Assembly (NCBI GenBank): GCA_016081115.2
Contig: JABTTQ020001780.1
Coordinates: forward strand, 372,001-436,000
Source: Rehmannia glutinosa
Lineage: Eukaryota; Streptophyta; Magnoliopsida; Lamiales; Orobanchaceae
DNA: 64,000 nucleotides
Direction: 5' to 3'
The notes beneath the pieces are model-generated. The model searched no databases and was not told the origin of the DNA. It worked only from the letters and a program-made list of their open reading frames with translations. Positions 34,921 through 47,538 of the stretch are shown here, one piece after another. Made by a program: the position numbers and the translations under genes. Each line of letters begins with the position of its first letter. The first letter of the stretch is position 1.

Positions 34921-36209
34921 TGTTAGTCTTAGTGGCTACAATAATCTAGAGGGGGGGTGAATAGATTATGCCGATTTTTCGCAAATCACCCTCTTTTTCG
35001 AAACAACGAGTAAATAACAAAAATGTAAATGCGGAAAATAAACAACACTCGTTGATTTAAAGAGGTTCAACCCACCAGGCCTAATCTCTACCACCCCAAG
35101 TATCTCAGGGATGGATTTCAAAAAAAAAAAAGGTTTTATTAATTTACCAAAAATTAATACAACACCTGAGGATTACCACAATCCTCCTTCACCACTTTGA
35201 GGATTACCACAACCCTCTTACACCACCTCGAGGATTACCACAACCCTCTTACAACACCTTTGAAGATTACCACAACCTTCAAACACCTATCACCTAGATC
35301 ACCCAAGTGTATTCTTACCACAAGAATACTCACAAGGATGTCTTGTGTTGAATGATGACCAAAATCAAGATTACAACTCAATAATGATTGATACAATATG
35401 AGTACAAGTGGAATCAAGAATTGAAAGCCTAGACCTCAAATAAGTGCAAGTGAAAGTGCTTAGGCTAATACAACAAGATATATGAAAGTGTTTGCTCAAT
35501 TGCTTCTTTGCTTGTATATTGTGTGTTGTATCTTGTTGCTTGAATGAAGCCTCTATTTATAGGAGAGGTCTTGGCTTTGATTTCCGGACATTGGCTCCTC
35601 CTCGGGGAGTGATTTCTGCAAAAGAAACCATTTAAAATCATCAATATAGTTTGTTAGAAATCAATCCCACAAAATAGGGAAAAGTCAGAAAAACGCAACG
35701 GATAGTTTCTTTGATAAGCGGGTTCAATTCTGGGCGCAGAGATAAGATTGAAATTGAATTCTGCGAATTTTTACACGGGGGACCGGTCGAAGGGGGTGCG
35801 ACCGGTCGCCGCCTTATGCCGGTTGCCCTTGCGTTTTTACGAAATAGAGAAGTCGGAACAAAAATCCAACTTGCAGTGCAATGTCGCCCGCCGGTCGACC
35901 GGCCGACCACACCGGTCGCCCACCCGGTCGACCGGTCGCCGCCGCCTGTTTTTCTTACGTCCCATTTTTGTTTCTTAGCTCAACTCAGTGCGGGTTGCCC
36001 TATAGGGCGGCCTGGCCGAACTGAAACAAATGTGTTGTCCAATGTTTTATTGAAAATAAACTTCAAGAAATACTCGAAAAATAGTAAAAACATTTTAAGT
36101 TGATCGGAAATATTTAGACAACATTTAGGGACATAGTTTTGGTTTGAAAACATATTTGAACAAAGTCGAACATAATCATCAAAATCATGATAAAAACATT
36201 TATCTAACA
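34921..36209 (-). repeat. 3' LTR of the copia element
   Basis: 1289 bp. TATA box (minus TATAAATA) at 35561-35554. Array of 'GAGGATTACCACAACCCTCTT' units at 35165-35290. 'GACCGGTCG' palindrome cluster at 35780-35945 in U3. Confidence 0.95.
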
Positions 36210-36223
36210 AACTCCCCCTTTTT

Positions 36224-37368
36224 GATGATTACAAACCAAAACAATTTTCTTGAGGACGATTTTAAAACCAAATAAAATTTCCGGTTTTACAAGTAAACTA
36301 TCCGTTAGAAGTATTTCATACAAAGCTCCCCCTATTTATGAGCATATCAACAAACGATGATTATAAGTAAGAATCACAAGCTATAACAAGCTTATTTAGA
36401 TTGCATCATGAGCTAAGAGGCTCCCCCTATCACAAGACTTATAATCAATGTCATGCGAGTCCAAGGTTCAAGCCATGAACTAGGTATTAGAGTCCACAAT
36501 ACTTATTACGAGCTTTTATTAGCTTCTCTTGAGCTAGCGAGCCAATATCCTGTTTCTCCCCCTTTGGAATCATCAAAAAGAATGTTAGAATGGTGAAAAC
36601 ACCATACAATAATATCAAATTGCGCCAAAGGGACGGTTTATGAACCGTTGATCAATTAAAGCATCATAATCCAAGAAAAATGGGAGAAATGTAATATAAA
36701 GAAGTTATACACTTGTTTTGATTGGCAAAACGTGATCCCAATAAGTATAGAAAACTTTTGAAAGCAAGAGAATCATGTATAAGTTGAAATTTTCATTGTG
36801 ACATTTCATCGAACACAATGTGGGCGTGAAAAATAAAAAGAGTTGTATATAGCCCTTGTAAATGATCCAAGCCAAAAAATTTCATCACCAATTCACATCA
36901 AACATCATACAGTACCACAATATAATTAAGCTCATCAAGATTATAAGTAAAAAAATATCAAGAAATATACAAGAAAGCCATAAACTCAAGGGTTCAACCC
37001 ATTTGAGCAAAGTAAGGAAAATTCTTACCATTTGATCGGAAAAGATGAGCAATGATGATGATAAACATGCTATATAAGGTCCAAGATATGAATTGAAGGC
37101 ATGAAAATCAATTTTGAGTGAAAATTGTGTGCATTTGTCAAAGGGGACGAAAAATGGCCAAAAAAGAGTGAAAAAAAAGAATGCTGAAGACAGAACGAAC
37201 TTAAACCAAAAATTGGCCTAGGGCGACCGGTCGACGTTGAGGGCGACCGGTTGCCCTCAACCTCTTCAGCCCATTGTTTTGTCAAATTTTTGAAAATCCG
37301 AACTTTCAACCAAAAATCCGATTTTTCGCCCCTAAGTTTTAAAAACATGCAAAATGCAAACGTAGACC
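36224..37368 (-). other. spacer between pol and the 3' LTR
   Basis: About 1.1 kb where SIRE elements may carry an env-like ORF. I see no sustained frame. Another pair of 'GGGCGACCGGTCG' motifs, like those of the LTR U3, occurs at 37222-37254. Confidence 0.6.
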
Positions 37369-38803
37369 TTATTCAATATGCATTATGCCTAACCGAGCTC
37401 GTATTGACGCAAAAGTCTCGGAAGTTAGCGGTTTTGTAAAAATGTCCGCTAATTGATCTTGAGATGGCACAAACGATATCTCAATTTTTCGTTTTGAAAC
37501 ACAATCCCTTAGAAAATGATGTCGAATCTCAATATGTTTAGTACGGTTATGATGAACCGGGTTTTGAGCAATATTTATTGCGGATATATTATCGCAAAAG
37601 ATAGGTACGTTTTCAAAAGAGCATTTGTAATCCGCTAAGGTTTGTTTCATCCAAAGAAGTTGAGTACAACAAAATGCGGCGGAAATATATTCGGCCGGCC
37701 GTTGAAAAGAGAAACACGCTGTTTTGCTTCTTTGAAAACCATGAAACTAGGCAATCGCCTAAAAATTGACATGATCCTAAGTACTTTTCCGATCATCAAT
37801 ATTACCCGCATTGTCCGAATCACTATAACCTTTAAGAGAAAAATTTTCATTCTTTGGATAAAATAAACCATATTGAATAGTGCCTTTCAAATATCGAAAA
37901 ATCCGTTTAACTAAGCACTCATATGAGATTCTTTTGGATTGCTTTGAAAACGAGCACATAGGCATACGGCATGAAGAATGTCCGGTCTACTAGCGGTTAA
38001 ATAAAGTAAACTACCAATCATACTCGATACTTGGATTCATCAACCGTCTTGCCTTTTTCATCTTTGTCAATTTTGACATTGGTTGCCATAGAGTCGAGAC
38101 GGTTCTTCCTTCTTCAATGTCGAACTTCTTCAAAAGTTCTTTTGTATACTTTGATTGCGAAATATAAATACCTTCTTGGCATTGCTTAATTTGAAGTCCA
38201 AGGAAGAAGTTAAGCTCCCCATCATACTCATCTCGAATTCTCCTTGCATTAACTTAGAAAATTTCTTGCACAAAGAATCATTAGTAGCACCAAAGATAAT
38301 ATCATCAACATATATTTGCACAAGTAAACAATCTTGCCCTTTTTCAAAAACAAATAGAGTTGTATCAACTTTACCTCTTATAAAACCATTTTTGTAAAAA
38401 AACGAACTAAGTCTATCATACCATGCACGGGTGCTTGTTTTAAACCATACAAGGCCTTTTTAAGTTTATAAACATCATTAGGCCTAGAAAAATTTTCAAA
38501 CCCCGGAGGTTGTTTTACATAGACTTCTTCTTGAATAATACCATTTAAGAAGGCGGATTTAACATCCATTTGGTAAAGTTTGAAATTTTTAAAGCAAGAA
38601 TAGGCAAGCAAAATACGAATAGCTTCTAAACGTGCTACGGGTGCAAAAGTTTCATCATAGTCAATACCTTCTTCTTGACAATACCCTTGAGCTACTAACC
38701 TTGCCTTATTTCGAACAATGTTGCCTTGATCATCAAGTTTGTTAGGAAAACCCATTTTGTGCCAATAATGGTTTGAGAAGGAGGACAAGGTACCAATTCC
38801 CAT
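37369..38803 (-). pseudogene. copia reverse transcriptase and RNase H
   Basis: RT begins with 'NKARLVAQGYCQEEGIDYDE' and 'YQMDVKSAFLNG' (38803-38378). The catalytic box YVDD is at 38312-38301. RNase H is recognised by 'GYSDSDNAG' near 37800 and the C-terminal 'VPSQDQLADIFTKPL' before the stop at 37369. At least three frame changes separate these segments (near 38380, 38130 and 37780), so no continuous polyprotein is possible as read. All key motifs survive, which fits a young element with few lesions or with sequence errors. Confidence 0.88.
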
Positions 38804-38935
38804 ACATCATTTCTTTCAAATTGATTCAACTCCTCTTGCATCTCTAGAAACCAATCCTCATCCTCAATAGCTTCTTTAGCATTTTAGGCTCTTTTTGAGA
38901 AATAAGAGCTTTCTCGGCAAAGTTTCTTCGAGTCA

Positions 38936-40408
38936 TTACTTTATCAAGGGGATCACCAATAATAAGATCTTTTGGGTGATCTCCTTAAATTTCAATGCAA
39001 CGGGAAGATCCGAGATATCACCTCTATCTTCTTGAGGACCATTTGAAGTGGACGGTTGATCATTTGATGTAGACGGTTGATTATCAATTTGAACAATTTG
39101 TTCAATAATATCTTCCTCATCACTTTCATCATTAGGAATTCTTTCAACTCCCGAAGCTTCATTGAATTTAACATGGATGGATTCTTCAACAACTCCACTA
39201 GTCTTATTGTAAACCCGATATGCTTTGCTTTTTGTTGAATATCCCATAAATATCCCTTCATCGGCCTTAGGATCAAGTTTGTCCAATTGATCCTTGGTAT
39301 TCAAAATAAAGCATTTGCAACCAAATATTTTGAAATAACTAATATTTGGAGTTCTACCTTTCCAAAGCTCATATGGAGTTTTATTCATTTTTAGGACGAA
39401 TATAAACTCGGTTAATGACATAGCAAGCGGTACTTACGCTTCGGCCCAAAAATACTTTGGAAGTGAAAATTCATTGAGCATGGACCGACTCATTTCTTGT
39501 AATGTTCGATTTTTCCGTTCGGCTACTCCATTTTGTTGAGGTGTCCTTGGAGCCGAGAAATTATGAGCATATCCTTTGGTTTCACAAAATACTCTAAATT
39601 CACCGTCAAATTCTCCACCTCGATCGCTTCGAATAGACTTGATAGTATCTTCTTTTTCATTCTCAATAAGTCTACACAACTTAACAAACTCATTAACGGC
39701 ATCGTTTTTATTGGTAAGAAAAAGAGCCCAAGTATATCTCGAATAATCATCGACTATAACAAAAGTGTAATGTTTTCCACTTAGACTAGCCGTACCAATA
39801 TCCCCGTACAAATCAAGGTGAAGCATTTGTAGGGGTTTAGTTGTGAAAATTTCATTTTTGGGCTTAAAACTACTTTTAACTAATTTGTTCTTATGACAAG
39901 TGTCACATAAGCCAAGATTTTCAAAATTCAATTTGGGTAGTCCTTTCACATGTTGGTTTTTGTAAATATTTTTCAAATTCTTGTATCCAACATGTCCAAG
40001 TCGCCTATGCCATAAACTAGTTAAATCATTATTGGCGACTAAACAAGAAACATTTTGACTAACCAAATCACTTGTACAAATTTTGTAAAGATTGCCTTTT
40101 CTATTTGCTTCACAAATAATTTCACCATTTTTAAGAATAAGGCATTTTTCTTTATTAAAGGAAACATCATATTTTGAATCACAAAGTTGGCTAACACTTA
40201 TCAAATTAAACTTAAGCCCTTCAACTAATAGAACATTACTAAGAGAGAAAGAAGAGTTACCAATTTCTCCATTTCCAAGAATTTTTCCTTTGCCATTGCC
40301 GAACATGACCATACCCTCTTCTTGGAGCTTGATGTTGGTAAAAAGTTCTCTCCTCCCGGTCATATGGCGTGAACATCCGCTGTCCACGAGCCATTTTGAA
40401 TCTTCCAT
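38936..40408 (-). pseudogene. copia protease end, pre-integrase zinc finger and integrase
   Basis: From 40408: protease active site 'WLVDSGCSRHMTG'; HHCC zinc domain 'WHRRLGHVGYKNLK..CDTCHKNK'; integrase core with first Asp in 'LHLDLYGDIG', second in 'IRSDRGGEF' and catalytic Glu in 'GVAERKNRTLQEM'. The long frame 40408-39434 is intact over these motifs. The next segment (39421-38936) holds the integrase C-terminal region 'NKTPYELWKGRTPNISYFKI' and is separated by a short break. Confidence 0.9.
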
Positions 40409-42040
40409 TGTGGTTATGGCCCCTATTACCTACAAAAGAATTTCTTTTAGGTACCCTATAATTTTGGGGTCCATGGGGGTTAGTCTTGAGACTTTTGGGT
40501 CTCCAAACATGTCTTGAGCTATTTCTCAATTTGCAATTATTAGCATAATGTCCAATTTTGCCACAATAAAAACAAGTAGGAGTATTATAATTATTAGCAC
40601 GTACAAAAGTTAGACCTTGGTTATTTTTCTTAAAAACACTTTGAAATGGCTTATAACCAAGTCCCGATTTGGAATGCTCACCTCTTTGTGCATCTAAAAT
40701 TTTTGTGACTTTATCCGTACTTATGTTGAAACGATGCACGTCATTTTTCAAACATTCAATATCCTTTGTGAGCGATTCCTTTTCGGTTTCAAGAGAATGA
40801 ATTCTAGTAAGAGTAAGAGCATGAGCTTTGTCTAAAGATTCATAAGAGGTAAATAATTTTTCCTTTTCAACCTTAATCTCCTTATGCTCCTTTTTCAAAT
40901 TTTTGTATTTAACGATTAAATTTTGAAACTCAATTTGCAATTCATCAAAATCACATTGTAAGTCATCAACTATGGAGGAAGTAGAGGAATTTGAGTGTAC
41001 CTCATTGTTTTCATCGTCTATAGCCATGAGACCGTGTTCGGTTTCTCCTTCCTCATCGGTTGTTTCGAGTAGTTCATCCCATGTTTTGACTTCCGCATTT
41101 AGAGCCTTCTTTTTTGTGAAAGGCTTCCTTTTCTTTTGCTCCTCTTCATCGAGCTTTGGGCAATCGGCAATGAAGTGCCCGGGTTTTCCGCATTTAAAGC
41201 AAGCATTATCTCTTGGTTTTCTTGCTTTATTTTTATTCACAAATTTTGCAAATTTTCGAACAAGTGCGGCCGTCTCCTCATCATCATCATCATTATCATA
41301 GTATGCATTATTAGAAGAAGAAGCAAGACCTTTAGGAATAATTTGCATACCCGATTGATTTGTGGTTGGTTTGGAATTTTCCTCTCCTTGAGATAGACTT
41401 CATAGATGAGTAGGTTTCCAATAAGCTCATCAAACTTGAGTGTCTCAAGATTTTGTGCCTCCGTGATTGCCGTTACTTTTTCGGACCATGAGCCGGGAAG
41501 TGCATTTAGTACCTTGGTCACCTTGTCTTCTTCGGAGATGACTTTGCCGAGGGCCACAAGAGGATTGACAATATTGTCAAGCCTTTCCACCATTTTGGAG
41601 ATGCTTTCGCCATCATACATGTTAAAGTTTTCGAAGTCTTTAACAAGCATGGTCTTTCTTGCTTGCTTGACTTTCTTAGTCCCTTCATAGATTGTCTCCA
41701 ATTTTTCCCAAACCTCATGTGCCGACCTTATGCCTCTTATGCGATTGTACTCGGTGGCGGTAAGAGAACAATGCAAAATATTTAAGGCCTTACCGTTTAG
41801 AGAAAAAGCCTTCTTGTCGTTTTCATCAAACTCCTTGAAAGGTTTAGGAGCCAAGGTGCCATCCTCCGATTTCTTTGTTGGTTGATCAACTCCTTCAATG
41901 ACCACATTCCAAATGTCGAACCCGCACCCTTGTAGGAAGCACTCCATACGGTCTTTCCAAAAAGCGTAGTTGTTGGCGTCGAATAGTGGTGGCTTATTGG
42001 TAGAGGCGCCGGTGGTGAGATGAGCATCATTTGTAGCCAT
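40257..42040 (-). pseudogene. copia gag
   Basis: Starts at an ATG at 42040 close to the primer site. 'PLFDANNYAFWKDRMECFLQ' is the usual copia Gag N-terminus. A frame change falls near 41240-41350. The second part has two CCHC knuckles (CFKCGKPGHFIADC near 41200, CFYCGKIGHYANNC near 40565) around a coiled-coil stretch rich in Glu and Lys. Two knuckles and a long Gag are typical of SIRE-like copia. It runs into the protease. Confidence 0.88.
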
Positions 42041-42082
42041 GGATCTTTCCTCTTTACTCGGAACGAGCTAGCCAAAGAGTTT

Positions 42083-42095
42083 GGCTCTGATACCA
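42083..42095 (-). other. primer-binding site (initiator-Met tRNA)
   Basis: Minus-strand TGGTATCAGAGCC, two bases inside the 5' LTR. Confidence 0.95.
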
Positions 42096-42097
42096 CT

Positions 42098-43397
42098 TGT
42101 TAGTCTTAGTGGCTACAATAATCTAGAGGGGGGGTGAATAGATTATGCCGATTTTTCGCAAATCACCCTCTTTTTTCGAAACAACGAGTAAATAACAAAA
42201 ATGTAAATGCGGAAAATAAACAACACTTGTTGATTTAAAGAGGTTCAACCCACCTAGGGCCTAATCCTCTACCACCCCAAAGATATCCAGGGATGGATTT
42301 CAAAAAGAAAAAAAGGTTTTATTAATTTACCAAAAATTAATACAACACCTTGAGGATTACCACAATCCTCCTTCACCACTTTGAGGATTACCACAACCCT
42401 CTTACACCACCTTGAGGATTACCACAACCCTCTTACAACACCTTTGAAGATTACCACAACCTTCAAACACCTATCACCTAGATCACCCAAGTGTATTCTT
42501 ACCACAAGAATACTCACAAGGATGTCTTGTGTTGAATGATGACCAAAATCAAGATTACAACTCAATAATGATTGATACAATATGAGTACAAGTGGAATCA
42601 AGAATTGAAAGCCTAGACCTCAAATAAGTGCAAGTGAAAGTGCTTAGGCTAATACAACAAGATATATGAAAGTGTTTGCTCAATTGCTCTTTGCTTGTAT
42701 ATTGTGTGTTGTATCTTGTTGCTTGAATGAAGCCTCTATTTATAGGAGAGGTCTTGGCTTTGATTTCCGGACATTGGCTCCTCCTCGGGGAGTGATTTGC
42801 TGCAAAAGAAACCATTTAAAATCATCAATATAGCTGTTAGAAATCAATCCCACAAAATAGGGAAAAAGTCATTCAAAAACGCAACGGATAGTTTGTCGAT
42901 AAACAGGGGGTTCGGTCGCTACAGAGATAAGATTGAAATTGAATTCGCGAATTTTTACACGGGGGACCGGTCAAAGGGGAGTGCGACCGGCCGCCTTAGT
43001 GACCGGTTGCCCTTGACGTTTTTACTTAAAAACAGAGAAGTCGGAACAAAAATCCAACTTGCAGTGCAGGTCGCCGCCGGCCGACCGGCCGACCACACCT
43101 GCCGCCCACCTGGTCGACCGGCCGCCCGCCTGTTTTTCTTACGTCCCATTTTTGTTTCTTAGCTCAACTCAGTACGGGTTGCCCTATAGAGCGGCGACCG
43201 GTCGAGCCTGAAACAAATGTGTTGTCCAATGTTTTATTGAAAATAAACTTCAAGAAATACTCCGAAAAATAGTAAAAACATTTTAAGTTGATCGGAAATA
43301 TTTAGACAACATTTAGGGACATAGTTTTGGTTTGAAAACATATTTGAACAAAGTCGAACATAATCATCAAAATCATGATAAAAACATTTATCTAACA
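42098..43397 (-). repeat. 5' LTR of the copia element
   Basis: 1300 bp. TATA box (minus TATAAATA) at 42744-42737. Differs from the 3' LTR by many short indels and rather few substitutions. Confidence 0.95.
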
Positions 43398-43545
43398 ACC
43401 AGTAGGCCGTAAGACGGTCCTACATGAGTTTTTACCAAATAGAAATACATTTAAATTGGATATTTGTAATTTTGAAAAATAACTGAGTTTTTTTTTTGTA
43501 ATTAGGCTAAACCTAAGGATAATATTTGTAGTTATCCCTAAATAT
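43398..43545. mobile_element. right terminus of the TIR element interrupted by copia
   Basis: 'GTAGGCCGTAAGACGGTCCT', 'ATATTTGTAA' and 'GGATAATATTTGTAGTTATC' mirror the left terminus at 33731-33905. Confidence 0.6.
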
Positions 43546-44085
43546 CTACTTTTTTGTATGCTTCAACTGGGGGTGTGCGCGGGACTTGGAGATCACCGAA
43601 CCCGAACCGATATCCGAACCATAAAGTATTCGAACCGAAAATATTCGTTGATTTTTTTACTTTCCTCGAACCAAACCGTCCCGAAAATTTTCATGGTACG
43701 GTTCTGGAGATTTTTCAAATATCCGTACCGAGAAGCGTACCGAACCATACCAAACAGTACTGAACCGAATATCCGAAACTAGAACCGATTTTAAAATAAA
43801 TTATATATATACATATATAATATTTTTATCTTATTTATATTTTGATATTGAATTAACTAAACATTTCTTTGAAATTCAATACTATATAATACTAAAAATT
43901 ATCAAATTAAAAATTTGGCATATTTTGTCAATTTATCAAATGAATAATTGAATATATATATAATTCACTAATAGTTACATCATATTAATTTATTTAAATG
44001 AATCCAATAAATAAAATTATAAAATCATATTTAATTTGTAGAAATATTTAAATTTGATGATATTTTACTTATTAAAGATCATAAC

Positions 44086-44716
44086 TAGAGCTGGCAATGG
44101 GCTGGGTCGGGCCAGCCCAACCCAAATCCATCGGGCTAATTTATAAAATCGGGCCGAGCCGATTTGTGTCGGGCCTCATTTTCCTAGCCCAGCCCAGCCC
44201 AGTCACGGGCCACGGGCTATCGGGCCAGATAAGCCCAAATTGAAAATATTTAAAAGATTCTTTTTATAGAGCCGTATTAAAAAAAAATGAAAAGAGATTC
44301 ACTTGCCATTGTATGATAATCTGCATGGATAATTCCACTATTAAATGAGGAAAAAGCATTGGCAATTGAGAGATAGTCACTGTACCACAGACTCAAAAGC
44401 AGCAAAATGAGAAATGAGAAAAAACAATTATCGAGTAAAGTGGTGTGGGATGTCGGCTAGAGCAGGTCAGCAGGCAATAGAGGTTGCACTTGTTTTTCTG
44501 AAATTTCAATATTTTAAAAAAAAAAAATAAAAACCGGGCCGGGTTAGCCCAAAAATTTCGGGCTACTTTGGCCCAAGCCCAATCGGCCCGTCGGGCCTGT
44601 TGGGCCGGGCCAGTTAGGCCCAAATTTTTTCGGTCATCTAGAATTGAGGCCCAGTCCAGTCGTAATATCGAGTAGGCTGGGCCGGCCCATCGGGTGGGCT
44701 ATTTTTGCCAGCTCTA
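44086..44716. mobile_element. nested hAT MITE (631 bp)
   Basis: Ends TAGAGCTGGCAA and its inverse; perfect 8-bp duplication ATCATAAC (44078-44085, 44717-44724). Interior has 'GGGCCGGGCC' and 'CAGCCCAGCCC' subterminal repeats. Confidence 0.95.
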
Positions 44717-44918
44717 ATCATAACTAGTCTCAACCTAGAATCAAGAAAATTAATTGAATTAAAATTATTTAAATAATTAGTACATTGCACATAAACTAGA
44801 TTAATAGTCTAACCAAGAAATTAAGACATTGAGACTATAGATTTTTGTTTCATATTAATTTATCAAAGTTATTAGTCAATTATATTTTTCTTAAGTTAAG
44901 AGCCCATGGCAATGTATC

Positions 44919-45100
44919 CAAGGGCGGAGGGACGGGGGGTCAATCTGGGCCCCGGCCCCCCCATTTAAAAAAAAAAAAATTTTTACACTATAAAATTTTT
45001 AAAAAAATTATTTTAAGTAAATTTTATATGATTTTCTTATTCGGCCAACCCCACTTTCGCGTATCGGCCCACCCCGAAAAATTTCCTGGCTCCGCCCTTA
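44919..45100. mobile_element. nested hAT-like MITE (182 bp)
   Basis: Ends CAAGGGCGGAG and inverted TAAGGGCGGAG; flanks AATGTATC and ATTGTATC (7 of 8). Confidence 0.85.
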
Positions 45101-45899
45101 ATTGTATCAAGATTATAGAATATTATTGTGTTATAGAGGTTACTAAATTTGTCATTCTTTGGGATTCTACACTTTTACTACTAATACAAATGACATAATA
45201 TCTGGAACATATTATGTCAAAATCCAAAAAGAAAAATCAATACTTTTAACTATAAATTAAATGAAAACGATTTAAAAGTTAAATTGATATTAAACTAATA
45301 CGTTGTATAGTCTATATCATGAAAAAAAAAGATTTAGAATTACAATATTAAAAATTTAGCACTTAAATAAGAATTAAAGAGATTTTTATGTAGAAGTTAA
45401 ATATAAAATATCAAAAAGTTAAGCTCGTATAATACTAATAGTTTTAGTATGTATTTTTGAAATTGCACTAAAAAAAGATTGAAAGTATAACCGTTTAATG
45501 ATTTTTACACTGGTTTTTCGTTTCACCTTTTTGTGTGTTTTATTTGTGAATATTTGAATCTCTGTTTCTCCGAACCATCCCGGACCGTTCCGTACCGTCC
45601 CATAAGAACTGAATCTCCGTCCCGAACCGTACCGAACTTTTGGGACGGTTCGGGATGGAGATTTTTTTTTATGGTTCGGTTCTGGAGATTTAATTTTGGG
45701 ATCTTCGAACTTCGTACCGAATCGAACCGTGCACACCCCTAGCTTCAACATTCACCGTTTGGATTGAAAGTTTTAATGTACTTTGACGAGGAAATAGGGA
45801 TTTGTTTGTTCCCAAATCCGCGTCAATCACTAAGGTACATGGGATAGAGTTTGTGTTCATGTACTTCCTTTTTGAAAAAATATACATAAGTACTTTATT

Positions 45900-47313
45900 G
45901 GCAAAATTGTGTTTTTGGTCCGTTAAGTTGGTTCAATTTCGCTTTTAGTCTTTTAATTTTTATGGGTTGCGTTTGGCAAACACTAACTTTTCTAAACCTG
46001 CACATTTAGTCCGATTTCAAAATTTTGGGGATATCTTATCCCTAAAATGCTGAGTTTGGCTATTTTTCCTTGAAAGAACTATTTTACCCCTTTTCTGGAA
46101 AATTAAAATTAAAGAAAAAATAGAAAAATAATAATAAATTAAATGAAATTAAATAAATAAAAAAACTTAAATTAAATAAAATAAAATGGTCGAACATATA
46201 TTTTTATATTTTTCAACATTAAATAAAAATTAAATAAAAATAGAAAATAAAAATAATAGAAATTTATTTTTTTTTTTTTTTCATTTTTCCTCTTTTTGTT
46301 TTCTATTTTTTTAATTATTATTTATAGTAGAAAAGTGTAAATAGATATTTTCTTCCAGTTTTATTTGTTTTTATTTTTTCTTTAATTTTAATTTACGGTG
46401 AAAATTGTAAGTCTATATTTTTTTTTTTTTTTTATTTTCTATTTTTCTTTAATTTTAATTTACGGTTGAAAATTATAGATATATATGTTTTTTTGGTTTT
46501 CTATTTTTTTTTATTTTTACATATAGTTGAAAATTCTGTTCGTTGTTCATTTTATTTTTTTTAATTTTATTTACAGTTGAAAATTATAAATATATGTTCA
46601 TATTATCTTCTTTAAATTAAATTAAAAAAATTCGAACATATATTTTATATTTTTCAACTTTAAATAAAAATTAAGAAAAACTAGAAAAAACAAAATAGTA
46701 CATTATTTTATTTTTCTTTTGGTTTTTATATTTCTTCTATTTCTATTTTTCTTTAATTTCAATTTACAGTTGAAAATTATAGATATATATATATATATGT
46801 TTTTTTTCGATTCTATTTTTTTAATTTTTATATATAGTTGAAATTTGTAAATACATGTATTTCTATTTTGTTTTCATTTTTTTTAATTTTATTTATAATT
46901 GAAAATTGTAAATATATGTTCAGATTATTTTATTTAAACAAAATTAAAAAAAATTCCAACATATATTTTATATTTCTCAACTTTATATAAAATTATAAAT
47001 ATATGTTCACATTTTTTCTTTAATTTAATTTAATCTTATATTTATTTTTATTATTTAATTTTATTGAGATATTAACACAAGTCATGTGATATGCACATGA
47101 CCAAGGTTTCCATCCAAAAAAGGGGGCAAAATAGTCATTTCATGAAAAAATGACCCAACTCAGCATTTTAGGGATAAGATATCCCCGAAATTTTGAAATT
47201 GGACTAAATGTGCAGGTTTAGAAAAGTTAGTGTTTGCCAAACGCAACCCATAAAAATTAAAGGACTAAAAGCGAAATCGTGCCAACTTAACGAACCAAAA
47301 AAGCAATTTTGCC
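45900..47313. mobile_element. Mutator-like non-autonomous element
   Basis: 1414 bp. Terminal inverted repeats of about 170 bp starting GGCAAAATTG, nearly perfect. Direct duplication GTACTTTATT on both sides (45890-45899, 47314-47323), 9-10 bp as for Mutator-like elements. The interior is AT-rich tandem sequence with a 'TTTAATTTTAATTTACAGTTGAAAAT' unit of roughly 65-75 bp (quoted as TTTAATTTTAATTTAC and AGTTGAAAAT). No coding sequence. Confidence 0.85.
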
Positions 47314-47538
47314 GTACTTTATTTCTAGATAAATGTGATTATGATGTTGAATTATCGACGTAAATAGTGTTTTAATTCTTAACAGAAAATACAAAATTAA
47401 TAATGAAGCTATATTATTCATTATTTATGTAGTAGTAGGTAATATGTAAAATATGGAATGTTATATAGTTTGGAGTATTGAATTATCTTATGATAGTCAA
47501 CTTATCTTGAAACAAAGAAGCTTATATAAAATCAAGTC

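Larger units (their letters stand above)
34921..43397 (-). mobile_element. full-length copia retrotransposon, SIRE-like
   Basis: 8477 bp: 5' LTR 42098-43397, primer site 42095-42083 (TGGTATCAGAGCC), gag, protease, integrase, RT, RNase H, purine tract 36223-36210 (AAAAAGGGGGAGTT), 3' LTR 34921-36209. Both LTRs run TGTTAG..CTAACA in element direction. Flanking five bases are ACCGA and ACCAG, only a partial duplication. Coding frames are broken, so it is not autonomous as read. Domain order (integrase before RT) is copia; the SIRE/Maximus lineage is inferred from the Gag with two zinc knuckles and the long LTRs. Confidence 0.93.
43568..45741. mobile_element. non-autonomous hAT element, host to two others
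   Basis: Ends TGGGGGTGTGC and, inverted, TAGGGGTGTGC, with a perfect 8-bp duplication GCTTCAAC (43560-43567, 45742-45749). Subterminal 'GAACCGAACCGTACCG' repeats at both sides. No transposase gene. It contains 44086-44716 and 44919-45100. Confidence 0.93.

Noticed and set aside
34921..36209. CRISPR-like array from 'GAGGATTACCACAACC' repeats
   Set aside because: Adjacent degenerate repeats without unique spacers inside a plant LTR.
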